From Acidobacteriota bacterium (lineage in GTDB: Bacteria; Acidobacteriota; Terriglobia; Terriglobales; Acidobacteriaceae): DNA of 12,674 nt. Made by a program: the position numbers and the translations under genes. Below, piece by piece: positions 1-7,533 of the stretch; position 1 is the stretch's first letter; the number at the start of each line of letters is the position of its first letter. Location of the stretch: assembly GCA_021805955.1 (NCBI GenBank), contig JAJZDO010000006.1, forward strand, positions 1 to 12,674, in the 5' to 3' direction. The notes beneath the pieces were generated by a model. It saw only the letters and a list, made by a program, of their open reading frames with translations, ran no database searches and was not told the DNA's origin.

Positions 1-82
1 CAACGCAGCTCTCCGACGCTGTTTCGATAAACTTGAACTGGAAATCAAAGTCTGGGCCGACAAGGCAAAACTGGCGGCTTAA
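1..82 (+). CDS. C-terminal end of an unidentified protein (5' cut by the window edge)
   Basis: An open frame enters from the left edge and ends at TAA (80-82), giving about 26 residues. The tail is charged and probably helical, ending in WADKAKLAA. I do not recognise a family from so little sequence. It is convergent with the Crp/Fnr gene to its right, with about 40 bases between the two stop codons. It could also be a chance open frame, because only 81 bases are visible. Confidence 0.3.
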   Translation, partial: NAALRRCFDKLELEIKVWADKAKLAA

Positions 83-106
83 AACTTGACACATTTACCA
101 CAAGTT
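83..106 (-). terminator. weak stem-loop between convergent gene ends
   Basis: AACTTG (83-88) and CAAGTT (101-106) are perfect inverted repeats around a 12-base loop. Read on the minus strand, downstream of the Crp/Fnr gene, the second arm runs into TTTT (complement of 81-84). This resembles a weak intrinsic terminator. The stem is short and AT-rich, so the call is tentative. Confidence 0.3.
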
Positions 107-122
107 CCTTACTTCAAGACCT

Positions 123-830
123 CTAGACGAGCAATTCCAGTGCGGCTTTGTGAAGGATGGTGAGAGAGGTGCCCTTGATCGAAATAATCTCCTTGCGTTT
201 TAACTCACTCAGAACGCGCGTGATGGATTCGCGCGTGGTCCCCAGCATGGTGGCGAGCTCTTCATGCGTAAGCGCCATGGTAATGCGAGGCTTCGCGTCG
301 CGTTGATCCGATGTCATTTCGAGCAGGAGCCTGGCAACCCGCCCGGCAATCGACATGGAAAGCGCGAGCCGAGTGGCATCGCCGAGCGCATCGCGATACT
401 CTCTGTTGAGCATCTTGGTGGCATGCATGCTGCCTTCAATGTGATGTTCGATGAAGTGAAGAAAGTCCTGACGCTGAAACGACTTCACCTGTACAGGCTC
501 GATAGCCTGCGCGGCAATTTCATACGTCGTACCCGAGAGGGCAGCGCTCAAGCCCAGCACATCTCCGGGCTTGGCGATCCTTACCAGGAGTGTCTTTCCG
601 TCTTTGGATGAGGTGGTCAGCTTTACATGGCCGGAACATAGCACATACACGCTGCGGGCAGTTTGCGACTCAAAAAAGAGCGTGCTGCCCGACGGCACAA
701 TCATATGCATCCCGAGGGCTTCAAATTCCACCAGAGCCTGCGGAGACAGGTTGCAAAACCAGTCGGCGTGTCTTTCCTTACATGTGAAACAGCCTTCGTT
801 TTCCATCCTGTTGGAACAGTCATCCGCCAT
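123..830 (-). CDS. Crp/Fnr-family transcriptional regulator with N-terminal cysteine cluster
   Basis: A 235-residue DNA-binding regulator with the usual order: N-terminal cysteine-rich stretch, cyclic-nucleotide-type beta-barrel (about 35-125), dimerisation helix and C-terminal winged helix-turn-helix (about 185-225). The recognition helix reads TTRESITR, with R200, E201 and R205 in the positions that contact GTGA in E. coli CRP. Cysteines C14, C17 and C26 plus C65 recall the four-cysteine pattern of Fnr, although the spacing differs. An iron-sulfur cluster is therefore possible but not shown. The canonical cAMP phosphate-binding R-S pair is absent. I chose ATG at 830 because AGG lies 8 bases upstream; the in-frame GTG at 839 has AGG only 3 bases before it. 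The gene is convergent with the left-edge fragment and divergent from the transporter. Family is certain; the ligand is not. Confidence 0.92.
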   Translation of the reverse strand: MADDCSNRMENEGCFTCKERHADWFCNLSPQALVEFEALGMHMIVPSGSTLFFESQTARSVYVLCSGHVKLTTSSKDGKTLLVRIAKPGDVLGLSAALSGTTYEIAAQAIEPVQVKSFQRQDFLHFIEHHIEGSMHATKMLNREYRDALGDATRLALSMSIAGRVARLLLEMTSDQRDAKPRITMALTHEELATMLGTTRESITRVLSELKRKEIISIKGTSLTILHKAALELLV

Positions 831-1161
831 CGGCTGCACCTGCCTAACTTAGCATAGCCTAGTATGGATCCTTATATCTCAAATAAGCTATGTTAAGGAT
901 ACAACGACAAGTGCGGGCCCATGCGTCGCTTGCCGATGGGACGGGCAGGAACGTACAGTAATCAGGTTATGTGAATCTCAAGCGGCGATGGTAGATCGTT
1001 CCACTGTGGATGCAACCTGTAGGATGAAGTACCCCCTGCGTTTTCCATCAAGAAGATCTGCATCGCACCACCGATGATGGGTACCCGAGTGTCGTGAAAT
1101 TGCTTCGCGCAACAAGCGAGACCCGTGTACGATTCAGGCCGAAAAGATTTGAGGAATCCTC
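831..1161. other. long divergent intergenic region between the Crp/Fnr gene and the sugar transporter
   Basis: About 330 bases hold no convincing gene. The left part (841-900) is AT-rich with nested inverted repeats, listed separately, and probably contains the Crp/Fnr promoter. The right part is GC-rich. A TACGAT hexamer at 1128-1133 could be a -10 box for the transporter, but no good -35 box lies at the right distance. No riboswitch, tRNA or GTGA-N6-TCAC site is visible here. GAGGA (1151-1155) is the transporter's ribosome binding site. Confidence 0.6.
848..900. repeat. nested inverted repeats upstream of the Crp/Fnr gene
   Basis: Three dyads overlap. CTTAGCATAGCCTA (848-861) pairs with TAAGCTATGTTAAG (884-897) at 12 of 14 positions plus one G-T pair. 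ATCCTTA (868-874) is a perfect inverted repeat of TAAGGAT (894-900). CTTAT (871-875) is a perfect inverted repeat of ATAAG (883-887) with a 7-base spacer. They lie 18-70 bases upstream of the Crp/Fnr start codon, in promoter position. They could be operators, for example for autoregulation, or alternative RNA hairpins. They do not match the GTGA-N6-TCAC motif seen elsewhere in the window. Confidence 0.5.
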
Positions 1162-2160
1162 TTGTATCAGCCAGAGACGTACACGATTGCTCTTCTATTC
1201 ATGGTCATCAGCATGCTCGGCTGGGGATCGTGGGCCAACACAGTAAAACTATGCCCGACTTACAGGTTCCAGTTATTTTATTGGGACTACGGGATTGGCT
1301 TGTTTGCCGGGGCGCTGCTCTGGGGATTCACGCTCGGCTCCGCTGGACAAGCGGGACGACCGTTTCTAGCCGATGTAACCAGCGCGGGAGAAGTCAGCAT
1401 CATCTGCGCGATCCTGGCTGGAGTCATTTTCAATATCGCCAATTTGCTATTGGTTGCAGCGATTGAGATCGCCGGGCTGGCTGTGGCATTTCCCGTCGGC
1501 ATCGGCGTGGCGCTGGTCGTGGGTGCAGTCAGCAGCTACATTTTGTCGCCGAATGGGAATCCGGTCCTGTTGTTTGGCGGAGTTGCGCTGGTTGTCGCCG
1601 CCATCGTGTGCGACGCTTTGGCCTACGGGATGCGAGAACGGGAACAACGCGCCATGAGCCGTCGCGGATTGGTCCTCAGCCTGGCGGCAGGCGTGTTGAT
1701 GGGCAGCTTCTATCCTCTGGTCGCGCACGCAATGGATGTATCGCATGCGCCGGGACCGTATGCTACCTCGTTTTATTTTGTGGTCGGTACCGGCCTGTGC
1801 GCGCTTGTTTTCAATTCTTTGTTGATGCACAAACCGCTCGATGGAAAGCCGCCGGTGGCGATGTCGGAGTATTTCAGCGCGCCGTTCCGCTGGCACGCAT
1901 GGGGGGTGCTGGGCGGGGCTGTTTGGTGCACCGGCACAGTGTTCAACTTTGCCGCCTCGCGCGCGCACATCGTTGGTCCCGCAGTTTCTTATTCCATCGG
2001 CCAGGGCGCGACGATGATCTCTGCGGCATGGGGTGTATTTGTATGGCACGAGTTCGCTGACGCGCCGCCACGCTCGCGGAAATTGCTGGGCCTGATGTTC
2101 ATTCTTTTTCTGCTGGGACTGTCCGCGGTTGCGTTTGCTCCCATTTTTCGCGCTCATTGA
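1162..2160 (+). CDS. GRP/TMEM144-like sugar permease (drug/metabolite transporter superfamily)
   Basis: A 332-residue integral membrane protein with about ten hydrophobic segments running from residue 8 to the C-terminus. It fits the glucose/ribose porter (GRP, RhaT-like) branch of the drug/metabolite transporter superfamily. The opening MLGWGSWANT and the following YWDYGIG stretch are typical of this branch. It would sit in the inner membrane and take up a sugar, plausibly ribose or a nucleoside-derived sugar given the ribokinase directly downstream. The start is TTG at 1162, supported by GAGGA (1151-1155) six bases upstream and an in-frame TGA at 1150-1152 that excludes a longer protein. 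The ribosome binding site sits in a small palindrome (GAGGA-A-TCCTC, 1151-1161). The substrate is inferred from the neighbour only. Confidence 0.85.
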   Translation: MYQPETYTIALLFMVISMLGWGSWANTVKLCPTYRFQLFYWDYGIGLFAGALLWGFTLGSAGQAGRPFLADVTSAGEVSIICAILAGVIFNIANLLLVAAIEIAGLAVAFPVGIGVALVVGAVSSYILSPNGNPVLLFGGVALVVAAIVCDALAYGMREREQRAMSRRGLVLSLAAGVLMGSFYPLVAHAMDVSHAPGPYATSFYFVVGTGLCALVFNSLLMHKPLDGKPPVAMSEYFSAPFRWHAWGVLGGAVWCTGTVFNFAASRAHIVGPAVSYSIGQGATMISAAWGVFVWHEFADAPPRSRKLLGLMFILFLLGLSAVAFAPIFRAH

Positions 2161-2180
2161 CTGCAAAGGACAACGTTGCA

Positions 2181-3137
2181 ATGGATCGATCGAAGACAAT
2201 GCGGCCCATTGTTGTGGTGGGAAGCATCAATATGGACCTCGTCTCCACTGTGTCCCGGATACCGGCGGGGGGAGAAACACTGCTCGGATCCAGCTTCCAG
2301 ATGCATTCGGGAGGAAAGGGCGCCAATCAGGCCGTCGCTGTAGCTCGTCTGGACTATCCCGTAGAAATGATCGGGAAACTCGGATCGGACCTGTTCGGGG
2401 AACGACTGCGCGCGCAGTTGCAACGTGCCGGGGTTGGGATGGCCGGGGTCGAGACGGTGGAAGGCCCCTCTGGTATTGCCGCCATTACCGTTGCTGCAAC
2501 GGGAGAAAACTCGATCGTGGTCACGCCGGGAGCCAATGCCGCCGTGTCCCCCGACTATGTTGAACAGCATCGATCTCTGATTCGGAGCGCCGGCCTGGTG
2601 ATGACACAACTGGAAATTCCCGTTGACTCCGTGGAGAGGTTAGCAGAGTTGTGCTTTCAAGAGCAGGTTCCGTTGATGCTGGACCCCGCCCCAGCGCAGG
2701 CGCTTCCCCCGAGCCTGCTGCAGCGCATTCGATGGTTCACTCCCAATGAAACGGAAGCGGATTTTTATGTCGGACGTGTCGCGGACGGCCGTCGCGGGGG
2801 CAGTTGGGATGCGCGAGTTTTGCCTGACACTGCGCGCTCTTTGCTGGGGCAGGGTCCGGCAGGCATCATTCTGAAGCTGGGTCCACGCGGAGCCTATCTG
2901 GCCGCCGATGGAGTTGAGCAACTCTTGCACGCGATGCCAGTCGAAGCCATAGATACCACCGCGGCCGGCGACGCGTTGAACGGCGCGTTCGCTGTCGGGC
3001 TGATGCTGGGAAAATCCGCGCTGGAAAGTGCGCGGTTCGCCGTGGCTGCCGCGTCCGTTTCCGTCACTCGACCGGGCGCGCAGCCTTCGATGCCGACGTT
3101 TGCTGAAGTCTCCAGGATGCTCGATAGTGGGCGATAG
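2181..3137 (+). CDS. rbsK: ribokinase (PfkB carbohydrate kinase family)
   Basis: A 318-residue cytoplasmic kinase that phosphorylates ribose or a similar sugar with ATP. PfkB landmarks appear in order: GSINMD near the N-terminus, the sugar-binding GGKGANQA (from residue 44), TPNETEAD, LKLGPRGAYLA, and the ATP/anion-hole signature DTTAAGDALNGAFA (from residue 258) with catalytic Asp264. The motif set and length fit ribokinase better than fructokinase, but a related pentose or nucleoside substrate is possible. I chose ATG at 2181, preceded by AAAGGA (2165-2170) ten bases away. A TTG at 2157 overlapping the transporter stop would add eight residues of poor quality, and ATG at 2199 would also keep the whole domain. 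It follows the transporter by about 20 bases and forms an uptake-phosphorylation operon with it. Confidence 0.88.
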   Translation: MDRSKTMRPIVVVGSINMDLVSTVSRIPAGGETLLGSSFQMHSGGKGANQAVAVARLDYPVEMIGKLGSDLFGERLRAQLQRAGVGMAGVETVEGPSGIAAITVAATGENSIVVTPGANAAVSPDYVEQHRSLIRSAGLVMTQLEIPVDSVERLAELCFQEQVPLMLDPAPAQALPPSLLQRIRWFTPNETEADFYVGRVADGRRGGSWDARVLPDTARSLLGQGPAGIILKLGPRGAYLAADGVEQLLHAMPVEAIDTTAAGDALNGAFAVGLMLGKSALESARFAVAAASVSVTRPGAQPSMPTFAEVSRMLDSGR

Positions 3138-3168
3138 AAAATTCCAGCGTGCATCGTTCGAAAAACTC

Positions 3169-3210
3169 GTGATATAAGTCACTGCTGCGTGCGCCCTGCC
3201 CTCGTACAGT
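3169..3210 (+). promoter_or_regulatory. CRP-type operator with class II -10 box for the polyferredoxin gene
   Basis: The dyad GTGATATAAGTCAC (3169-3182) has perfect GTGA and TCAC half-sites six bases apart. Exactly 22 bases further on lies TACAGT (3205-3210), which matches TATAAT at four of six positions. This spacing puts the operator centre near -41.5 from a start predicted around 3217, the geometry of CRP/FNR class II activation. The reverse complement of this operator differs from the ric operator (8293-8306) by one base in 14. The transcription start is inferred. Confidence 0.68.
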
Positions 3211-3227
3211 AAGTCTGGCAGGTGAGA

Positions 3228-4346
3228 ATGCGCACAGAACCCGAGACTCGCGCCGAAGATCGGAAGGATTGTGACACTCCTGGCACCCAAGCCGTGAAGA
3301 AGTTGATTCGGCGTCGCTTTCAGGATCGCTCGCAGCGGTTTCGCCATGGCGTGCAGACTGCGTTTGTGTTGCTCAACCTGTGGATCGGGACCCAGTTCTT
3401 TCTCTGGGTACGCTACTACCAGACCGGCGGCCAGTCCCTCTACGTGAACCGTCCTGCCGGGGTCGAGGGCTGGTTGCCGATTGCAGGGATGATGAACTTC
3501 AAATACCTGCTGGTCGCGCGAAGGCTGCCGCAGATCCATCCGGCAGCCATGTTTCTATTCGCCGTATTCCTGCTGTCCAGTCTTCTGCTGAAGAAGGCGT
3601 TCTGCTCCTGGCTATGTCCGATCGGCACCCTGTCGGAAATGTTATGGAAAGCGGGCCGAAAGATTCTGGGCAGAAATCTCAAATTGTCGTTGTGGCTGGA
3701 CATTCCATTGCGCAGCCTGAAGTATGTTCTGCTGGCATTCTTCGCCGTTGTCATCGGGACCATGTCGGCCGCGGCGCTGGCCGACTTTCTGCATTCGCCC
3801 TACGGTTTGATTGCGGACGTCAAAATGCTCGATTTCTTTCGCGACCTGGGAGAGACCGGGGTCATCGTGGTCGGCGTGTTGATTTTGCTTTCGATCCTGG
3901 TGCGGAATTTCTGGTGCCGTTATCTTTGCCCGTACGGCGCATTGATGGGACTGGTTTCGCTGTTGAGCCCGACAAAGATTCGCCGCGATGCGGCTGCGTG
4001 TATCGATTGCGGAAAATGCGCTCGCGTCTGCCCTGCAAACCTGCCGGTGGATCGGCTGGTACAGGTCCGCTCAGTCGAATGCGCGGCCTGCATGGAATGT
4101 ATTGCCGCGTGCCCGGCGCAGAATGCCTTGCAGTTTTCTTTGCCGCCGCGCAACTCGGTTGAGGCGAAGGACCGCTGGCGCAATCTTGTTCTGACTCCGG
4201 TAACAGTGGCCATTATGCTGGCTTGCCTGTTCTTCGGATTCGTTGGCTATGCCAAGGCCACCGGGCATTGGAACACGAACCTGCCGCGCTCCGTCTATCT
4301 GGAACTGGTGCCACATGCAAATGAGGTCTCACATCCGGGAATGTAA
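3228..4346 (+). CDS. membrane polyferredoxin, NapH/NosR/CcoG-like 4Fe-4S protein
   Basis: A 372-residue membrane protein carrying two kinds of iron-sulfur motif. Paired CxxxCP motifs follow transmembrane helices (FCSWLCP, C126/C130; WCRYLCP, C230/C234), as in NapH and NosR. Two classical ferredoxin motifs follow: C258, C261, C264, C268 and C285, C288, C291, C295, each ending CP, which predicts two 4Fe-4S clusters on the cytoplasmic side. Hydrophobic helices lie near residues 41-62, 108-124, 165-185, 212-228 and 322-342. Known relatives pass electrons from quinol or cytoplasmic donors to periplasmic reductases or copper assembly. No such reductase is encoded beside it. ATG at 3228 has AGG five bases upstream; a GTG at 3222 overlaps that site. 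A CRP-type promoter sits directly upstream, linking it to ric-nnrS. The exact partner is unknown. Confidence 0.85.
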   Translation: MRTEPETRAEDRKDCDTPGTQAVKKLIRRRFQDRSQRFRHGVQTAFVLLNLWIGTQFFLWVRYYQTGGQSLYVNRPAGVEGWLPIAGMMNFKYLLVARRLPQIHPAAMFLFAVFLLSSLLLKKAFCSWLCPIGTLSEMLWKAGRKILGRNLKLSLWLDIPLRSLKYVLLAFFAVVIGTMSAAALADFLHSPYGLIADVKMLDFFRDLGETGVIVVGVLILLSILVRNFWCRYLCPYGALMGLVSLLSPTKIRRDAAACIDCGKCARVCPANLPVDRLVQVRSVECAACMECIAACPAQNALQFSLPPRNSVEAKDRWRNLVLTPVTVAIMLACLFFGFVGYAKATGHWNTNLPRSVYLELVPHANEVSHPGM

Positions 4347-4358
4347 GGGAAGGTTCGG

Positions 4359-4379
4359 TCGTCCCGCAAACCAGGACGA
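4359..4379. terminator. hairpin between the convergent polyferredoxin and cysE genes
   Basis: TCGTCC (4359-4364) and GGACGA (4374-4379) form a six-base stem around a nine-base loop in the 46-base convergent gap. There is no T-run on either side, so it is at best a partial or Rho-assisted terminator. Confidence 0.25.
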
Positions 4380-4392
4380 GCGCGGGCGCAGA

Positions 4393-5157
4393 TCAAATTC
4401 CTTCGCCCATGTTTACGTAATCGGACCTTGAGTACAGCTGGCTTCGATAGGTGGCGCGTTCTTCTTCCTCCACCGCAAGCGCGCTCTGCGGCTCCTCCTG
4501 CAAGGCGACCTGTTGCAATTCGCCATCCAGCCGTTCGACGCGCGACTTCAACCGCTTCACCTCATCGCACAGAGCAATGATGACATCGGAAAGCGGATCG
4601 CTCACATCACGCGGATCGGTAATGAGCACGCGCTTGCCGCCCTGATACACGATGTGCGCCGGAACCCCGACGACGGTCGAGTCCGGAGGCACATCGCGCA
4701 GAACCACGGATCCGGCGCCAACGCGCGAATGTTCTCCGATGGTGATGTTGCCGAGGATGTTCGCATTGTTGCCGACAAAGACGCCGTCGCACAGGGTGGG
4801 GTGGCGTTTGCCCTCGCCTTTTCCCGTACCCCCAAGAGTAACGCCCTGATAGAGCGTCACGTCGTTCCCTATGATTGCGGTCTGCCCAATGACCACTCCC
4901 ATTCCGTGGTCGATGAACAACCGCCGCCCGATGCGCGCCGCCGGATGGATTTCAATACCGGTCCAAAAGCGCGTGATCTGCGACAGAACGCGTGCCAGCA
5001 GTTTGAACTTTTTGCACCAAAGCCAATGGTGAATGCGATGGACCCACACCGCGTGCAGGCCTGGATAGCAAAGCAGTACCATCGCTTTCGAGGTGGCTGC
5101 GGGGTCGCGTTCGAACACGCATCGTATGTCTTCGCGAATCAGTCGAACCAGGTTCAT
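4393..5157 (-). CDS. cysE: serine O-acetyltransferase CysE (EpsC-type)
   Basis: A 254-residue enzyme that makes O-acetylserine from serine and acetyl-CoA, the committed step of cysteine synthesis. After a helical N-terminal domain, a left-handed beta-helix of hexapeptide repeats runs from about residue 70 to 170. It includes the active-site region FIDHGMG (D83, H84), the loop [17 protein letters not shown] and the end GVPAHIV. Residues 190-220 are rich in charged heptads (likely coiled coil), followed by an acidic linker, so the C-terminus is longer than in minimal EpsC proteins. The last residues are MGEGI. A terminal isoleucine in this setting (GDGI in E. coli) is what inserts into the CysK active site in the cysteine synthase complex. 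Its ATG overlaps the cysK stop (ATGA), and there is no good ribosome binding site of its own, so translation is probably coupled. Confidence 0.95.
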   Translation of the reverse strand: MNLVRLIREDIRCVFERDPAATSKAMVLLCYPGLHAVWVHRIHHWLWCKKFKLLARVLSQITRFWTGIEIHPAARIGRRLFIDHGMGVVIGQTAIIGNDVTLYQGVTLGGTGKGEGKRHPTLCDGVFVGNNANILGNITIGEHSRVGAGSVVLRDVPPDSTVVGVPAHIVYQGGKRVLITDPRDVSDPLSDVIIALCDEVKRLKSRVERLDGELQQVALQEEPQSALAVEEEERATYRSQLYSRSDYVNMGEGI

Positions 5158-6125
5158 ACTGTCACGGCGGACGTCTTCGTCTCCAGCGCCTCTTTTCGGA
5201 ATTCGTCGAACAAGACCGTGGAGAGATATCTCTCGCCAGCGCTGGGGATGATGACGACGATCAACTTGCCGGCGTGCTTCGGATTGCGCGCCAGTTGCAG
5301 CGCGGCATGGACTGCCGCTCCGGAAGAGATACCGACCAGCAGGCCTTCCTCTTTCGGCAGCCGCCGCGCCATGGCGATGGCGTCGTCGTTCGTCACCGTG
5401 ATGATCTCGTCAATCAACTCCGTCTTTAGGATCTTGGGCACAAAGCCGGCGCCAAGGCCCTGAATTTTGTGTGGCCCCGGCTTGCCGCCGGAGAGTACGG
5501 CGCTATCCGCGGGTTCCACTGCAACCGACCAAAAGCCGGGCTTTCTGGCCTTGATGTACTCGCTCACTCCGGTCAGTGTTCCGCCGGTGCCAATGCCCGA
5601 CACCAGAATGTCTGCCTGGCCATCGGTATCGTTCCAGATTTCCGGCCCGGTCGTGTCGAAGTGGACCTTCGGGTTGGCGGGATTGTTGAACTGCTGCAGC
5701 ATGTAACTGTTGGGCGTCTCGCGCAGCAGTTCTTCCGCCTTGGCGATCGATCCCTTCACGCCGTTCGGCCCAGGCGTCAGCACAATTTTGGCGCCAAAGG
5801 CCAGCAGAAGAATTCTGCGTTCGAGGCTCATCGTTTCCGGCATCGTGAGAACAATGCTGTAGCCCTTTACCGCCGCCACGAATGCCAGCGCAATGCCGGT
5901 GTTGCCGCTGGTCGGCTCAATCAGCACCGTCTTGCCCGGCGCGATCTTGCCTTCGCGTTCCGCCGCTTCAATCATCGCCAGCCCGATGCGGTCTTTGACG
6001 CTGCTCAACGGGTTGGAGCTTTCCAGCTTGGCCACCACCCTGGCCTGGCACCCTTCCGTCACGCGGTTCAACTGCACCAGCGGTGTCCGCCCAATCAGTT
6101 CCGTCACGTTTGCTGCAATGTTCAT
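5154..6125 (-). CDS. cysK: cysteine synthase A (O-acetylserine sulfhydrylase)
   Basis: A 323-residue pyridoxal-phosphate enzyme of fold type II that makes cysteine from O-acetylserine and sulfide in the cytoplasm. The PLP lysine is K44 in SSVKDRIG. The substrate loop PTSGNTG covers residues 71-77, the phosphate-binding loop [10 protein letters not shown] covers 177-186, and [10 protein letters not shown] lies near the end. Length and motifs match CysK rather than cystathionine beta-synthase, since no CBS or haem domains are present. The start ATG (6123-6125) is preceded by GGGGGT. It is the first gene of a coupled cysK-cysE pair and lies 70 bases downstream of nnrS on the same strand. It may therefore be read from the ric promoter as well as from its own. 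I see no strong separate promoter in the gap. Confidence 0.96.
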   Translation of the reverse strand: MNIAANVTELIGRTPLVQLNRVTEGCQARVVAKLESSNPLSSVKDRIGLAMIEAAEREGKIAPGKTVLIEPTSGNTGIALAFVAAVKGYSIVLTMPETMSLERRILLLAFGAKIVLTPGPNGVKGSIAKAEELLRETPNSYMLQQFNNPANPKVHFDTTGPEIWNDTDGQADILVSGIGTGGTLTGVSEYIKARKPGFWSVAVEPADSAVLSGGKPGPHKIQGLGAGFVPKILKTELIDEIITVTNDDAIAMARRLPKEEGLLVGISSGAAVHAALQLARNPKHAGKLIVVIIPSAGERYLSTVLFDEFRKEALETKTSAVTV

Positions 6126-6195
6126 GGTCTACCCCCGAAACTCCATACCGAAAGCATACCCCGTTTGCATTCTTTCTGGAGCACTGAATGGAAGT

Positions 6196-7533
6196 TCAAG
6201 CAGCGCCTCGTGTGGGCAATGGAGAATGAATTTCAGGGCGAAGATGGGCGGGTGGATGCAACAGCGTTGCCGCGATGTTGACGGCGAACAGCACGATTGC
6301 GGTCAACTCCACGATTGCGGAGTACGGCAGCAATTTCCATGCAAAATTCCAATAGCTCTCATACGCAAGCGGTTCCAGTGTGACGCGCAACAAGCAGCCG
6401 ACATGCAACAGCAGCAGCGACCAGAACATCAGTCGCGTACTCCAAAGAATCCGCATGCCACAGAAAGCAGGCAGAACTCGCTGGCCGATGGCGAAGACCA
6501 TGCCCGCAACAAACCCCACCGTCAGCGCATGGCGGCTGGCTCCCCAAATGCCGCCGGCATGGTCGTAGCGCACCGCGAGCGCATCCAGCACGCATGACAC
6601 TACAAGCCAGACATACGCGACGCGGATGAACAGCGGAAATGTCCTGTGGACATGCAGCAGTTTTGCTGGCTGGACGGCTGGCTCCCATACATGCAGCGCA
6701 TCGATCGCCAATAAAGCTGCCAACAGAAATAGGACGGCAGCTATGGGCAGCCATTGCAGAAAGACGGCAACTACGCCTGCCACACTTAGCCCATACGCCA
6801 CCAGCAGACGAATGCCGTCAGGCTTCCTGAATCCGGCAAATACCGGCAGCCAGCGCGCATTGAAACCCCAAATCGTAGGTACCAAAACGCCCCAGACCGC
6901 CAGTACCACAAGCTGCTGATCGAAAACATGCGGCAGCGCGGGCGATGTTCCATAGAGAGCCAGCCGGACCAATGCGGCACAATTTACCGCAACCGCAACC
7001 AGAAACGCAATGGTTGCCGCGATCACGACTACCATCCAGGCTTCCGTGCGATGCGCCGGGTCTGCGGGCCGATGACGCCGAACGGCGCGATAGAACAGCA
7101 GGCAGGCGATCAGTTGCAGCACTCCGGAAAGTGGCAGCAAAATTCTCCATTGCCAACCTGTAACACCGCCGATCCAGCGCATCGCAATCCCCAGTGTCCA
7201 CATAACCCACGAAGTCCACGCCGCGCGTACCGGAAAGCTCAGCGTGCTCTGCATTTTGGTCAGCGAATAAAATCCAATTCCCAGAATGAAGGAGCCAACC
7301 CAACCGAAGATTTGTGCCTGGCCATGCGCCTGCAACCATGCTTGAGACAGGCTGCCGAGCGTGCGCTGCTGAGAGATGCCAATCAGGTTCCACACTCCCA
7401 GAAATGTCCCCGGCAGCAGCATGAACAGCATCCCGCTAGCGATGAAGGCGGTCACCAGCCGCTGGCTGTGCCGCTCCATTGCCACCCGCTGCGCATTCAC
7501 CGGTTGCTCCAGCGATGCAAGCGGCGCACTCAC
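6196..7533 (-). CDS. nnrS: NnrS family haem-copper membrane protein
   Basis: A 445-residue polytopic membrane protein with about twelve hydrophobic helices covering nearly its whole length. NnrS proteins bind haem and copper and protect against nitric oxide in denitrifiers and pathogens; their exact chemistry is not settled. The family signature HGQAQIFGWVGSFILGIG begins at H70. The C-terminal WSLLLLHVG and LPYSAIVELTA regions are also typical. The reading frame stays open far upstream, but only as the antisense-free shadow of ric. The true start is GTG at 7533, which overlaps the ric stop codon (GTGA) and directly precedes the family's conserved N-terminus. This implies translational coupling with ric, which fits their shared role in nitrosative stress. 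The gene ends at TGA 6196-6198. Confidence 0.9.
   Translation of the reverse strand: MSAPLASLEQPVNAQRVAMERHSQRLVTAFIASGMLFMLLPGTFLGVWNLIGISQQRTLGSLSQAWLQAHGQAQIFGWVGSFILGIGFYSLTKMQSTLSFPVRAAWTSWVMWTLGIAMRWIGGVTGWQWRILLPLSGVLQLIACLLFYRAVRRHRPADPAHRTEAWMVVVIAATIAFLVAVAVNCAALVRLALYGTSPALPHVFDQQLVVLAVWGVLVPTIWGFNARWLPVFAGFRKPDGIRLLVAYGLSVAGVVAVFLQWLPIAAVLFLLAALLAIDALHVWEPAVQPAKLLHVHRTFPLFIRVAYVWLVVSCVLDALAVRYDHAGGIWGASRHALTVGFVAGMVFAIGQRVLPAFCGMRILWSTRLMFWSLLLLHVGCLLRVTLEPLAYESYWNFAWKLLPYSAIVELTAIVLFAVNIAATLLHPPAHLRPEIHSPLPTRGAA

Noticed and set aside
86..91. TTGACA resembling a -35 box
   Set aside because: The hexamer 17 bases downstream is TTACTT, a poor -10 box, and it would drive transcription into the end of a convergent gene.
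954..959. TACAGT in the long intergenic region
   Set aside because: No GTGA-N6-TCAC dyad lies 22 bases upstream, so the promoter pattern seen at ric and the polyferredoxin is absent.
2157..2180. TTG start for ribokinase overlapping the transporter stop
   Set aside because: It adds eight residues outside the PfkB fold, whereas ATG 2181 has an AAAGGA upstream.
1447..2199. 250-codon minus-strand open frame opposite the transporter
   Set aside because: Its composition is rich in Arg, Gln and His, typical of the reverse strand of a membrane-protein gene; no domain is seen.
2640..3539. 299-codon minus-strand open frame across ribokinase and polyferredoxin
   Set aside because: It runs antisense through the ends of two real genes and the intervening promoter, and lacks any family motif.
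4513..5463. 316-codon plus-strand open frame opposite cysE and cysK
   Set aside because: It is antisense to two well-conserved enzymes, spans their junction and has no recognisable domain. Long shadow frames are common at this GC content.
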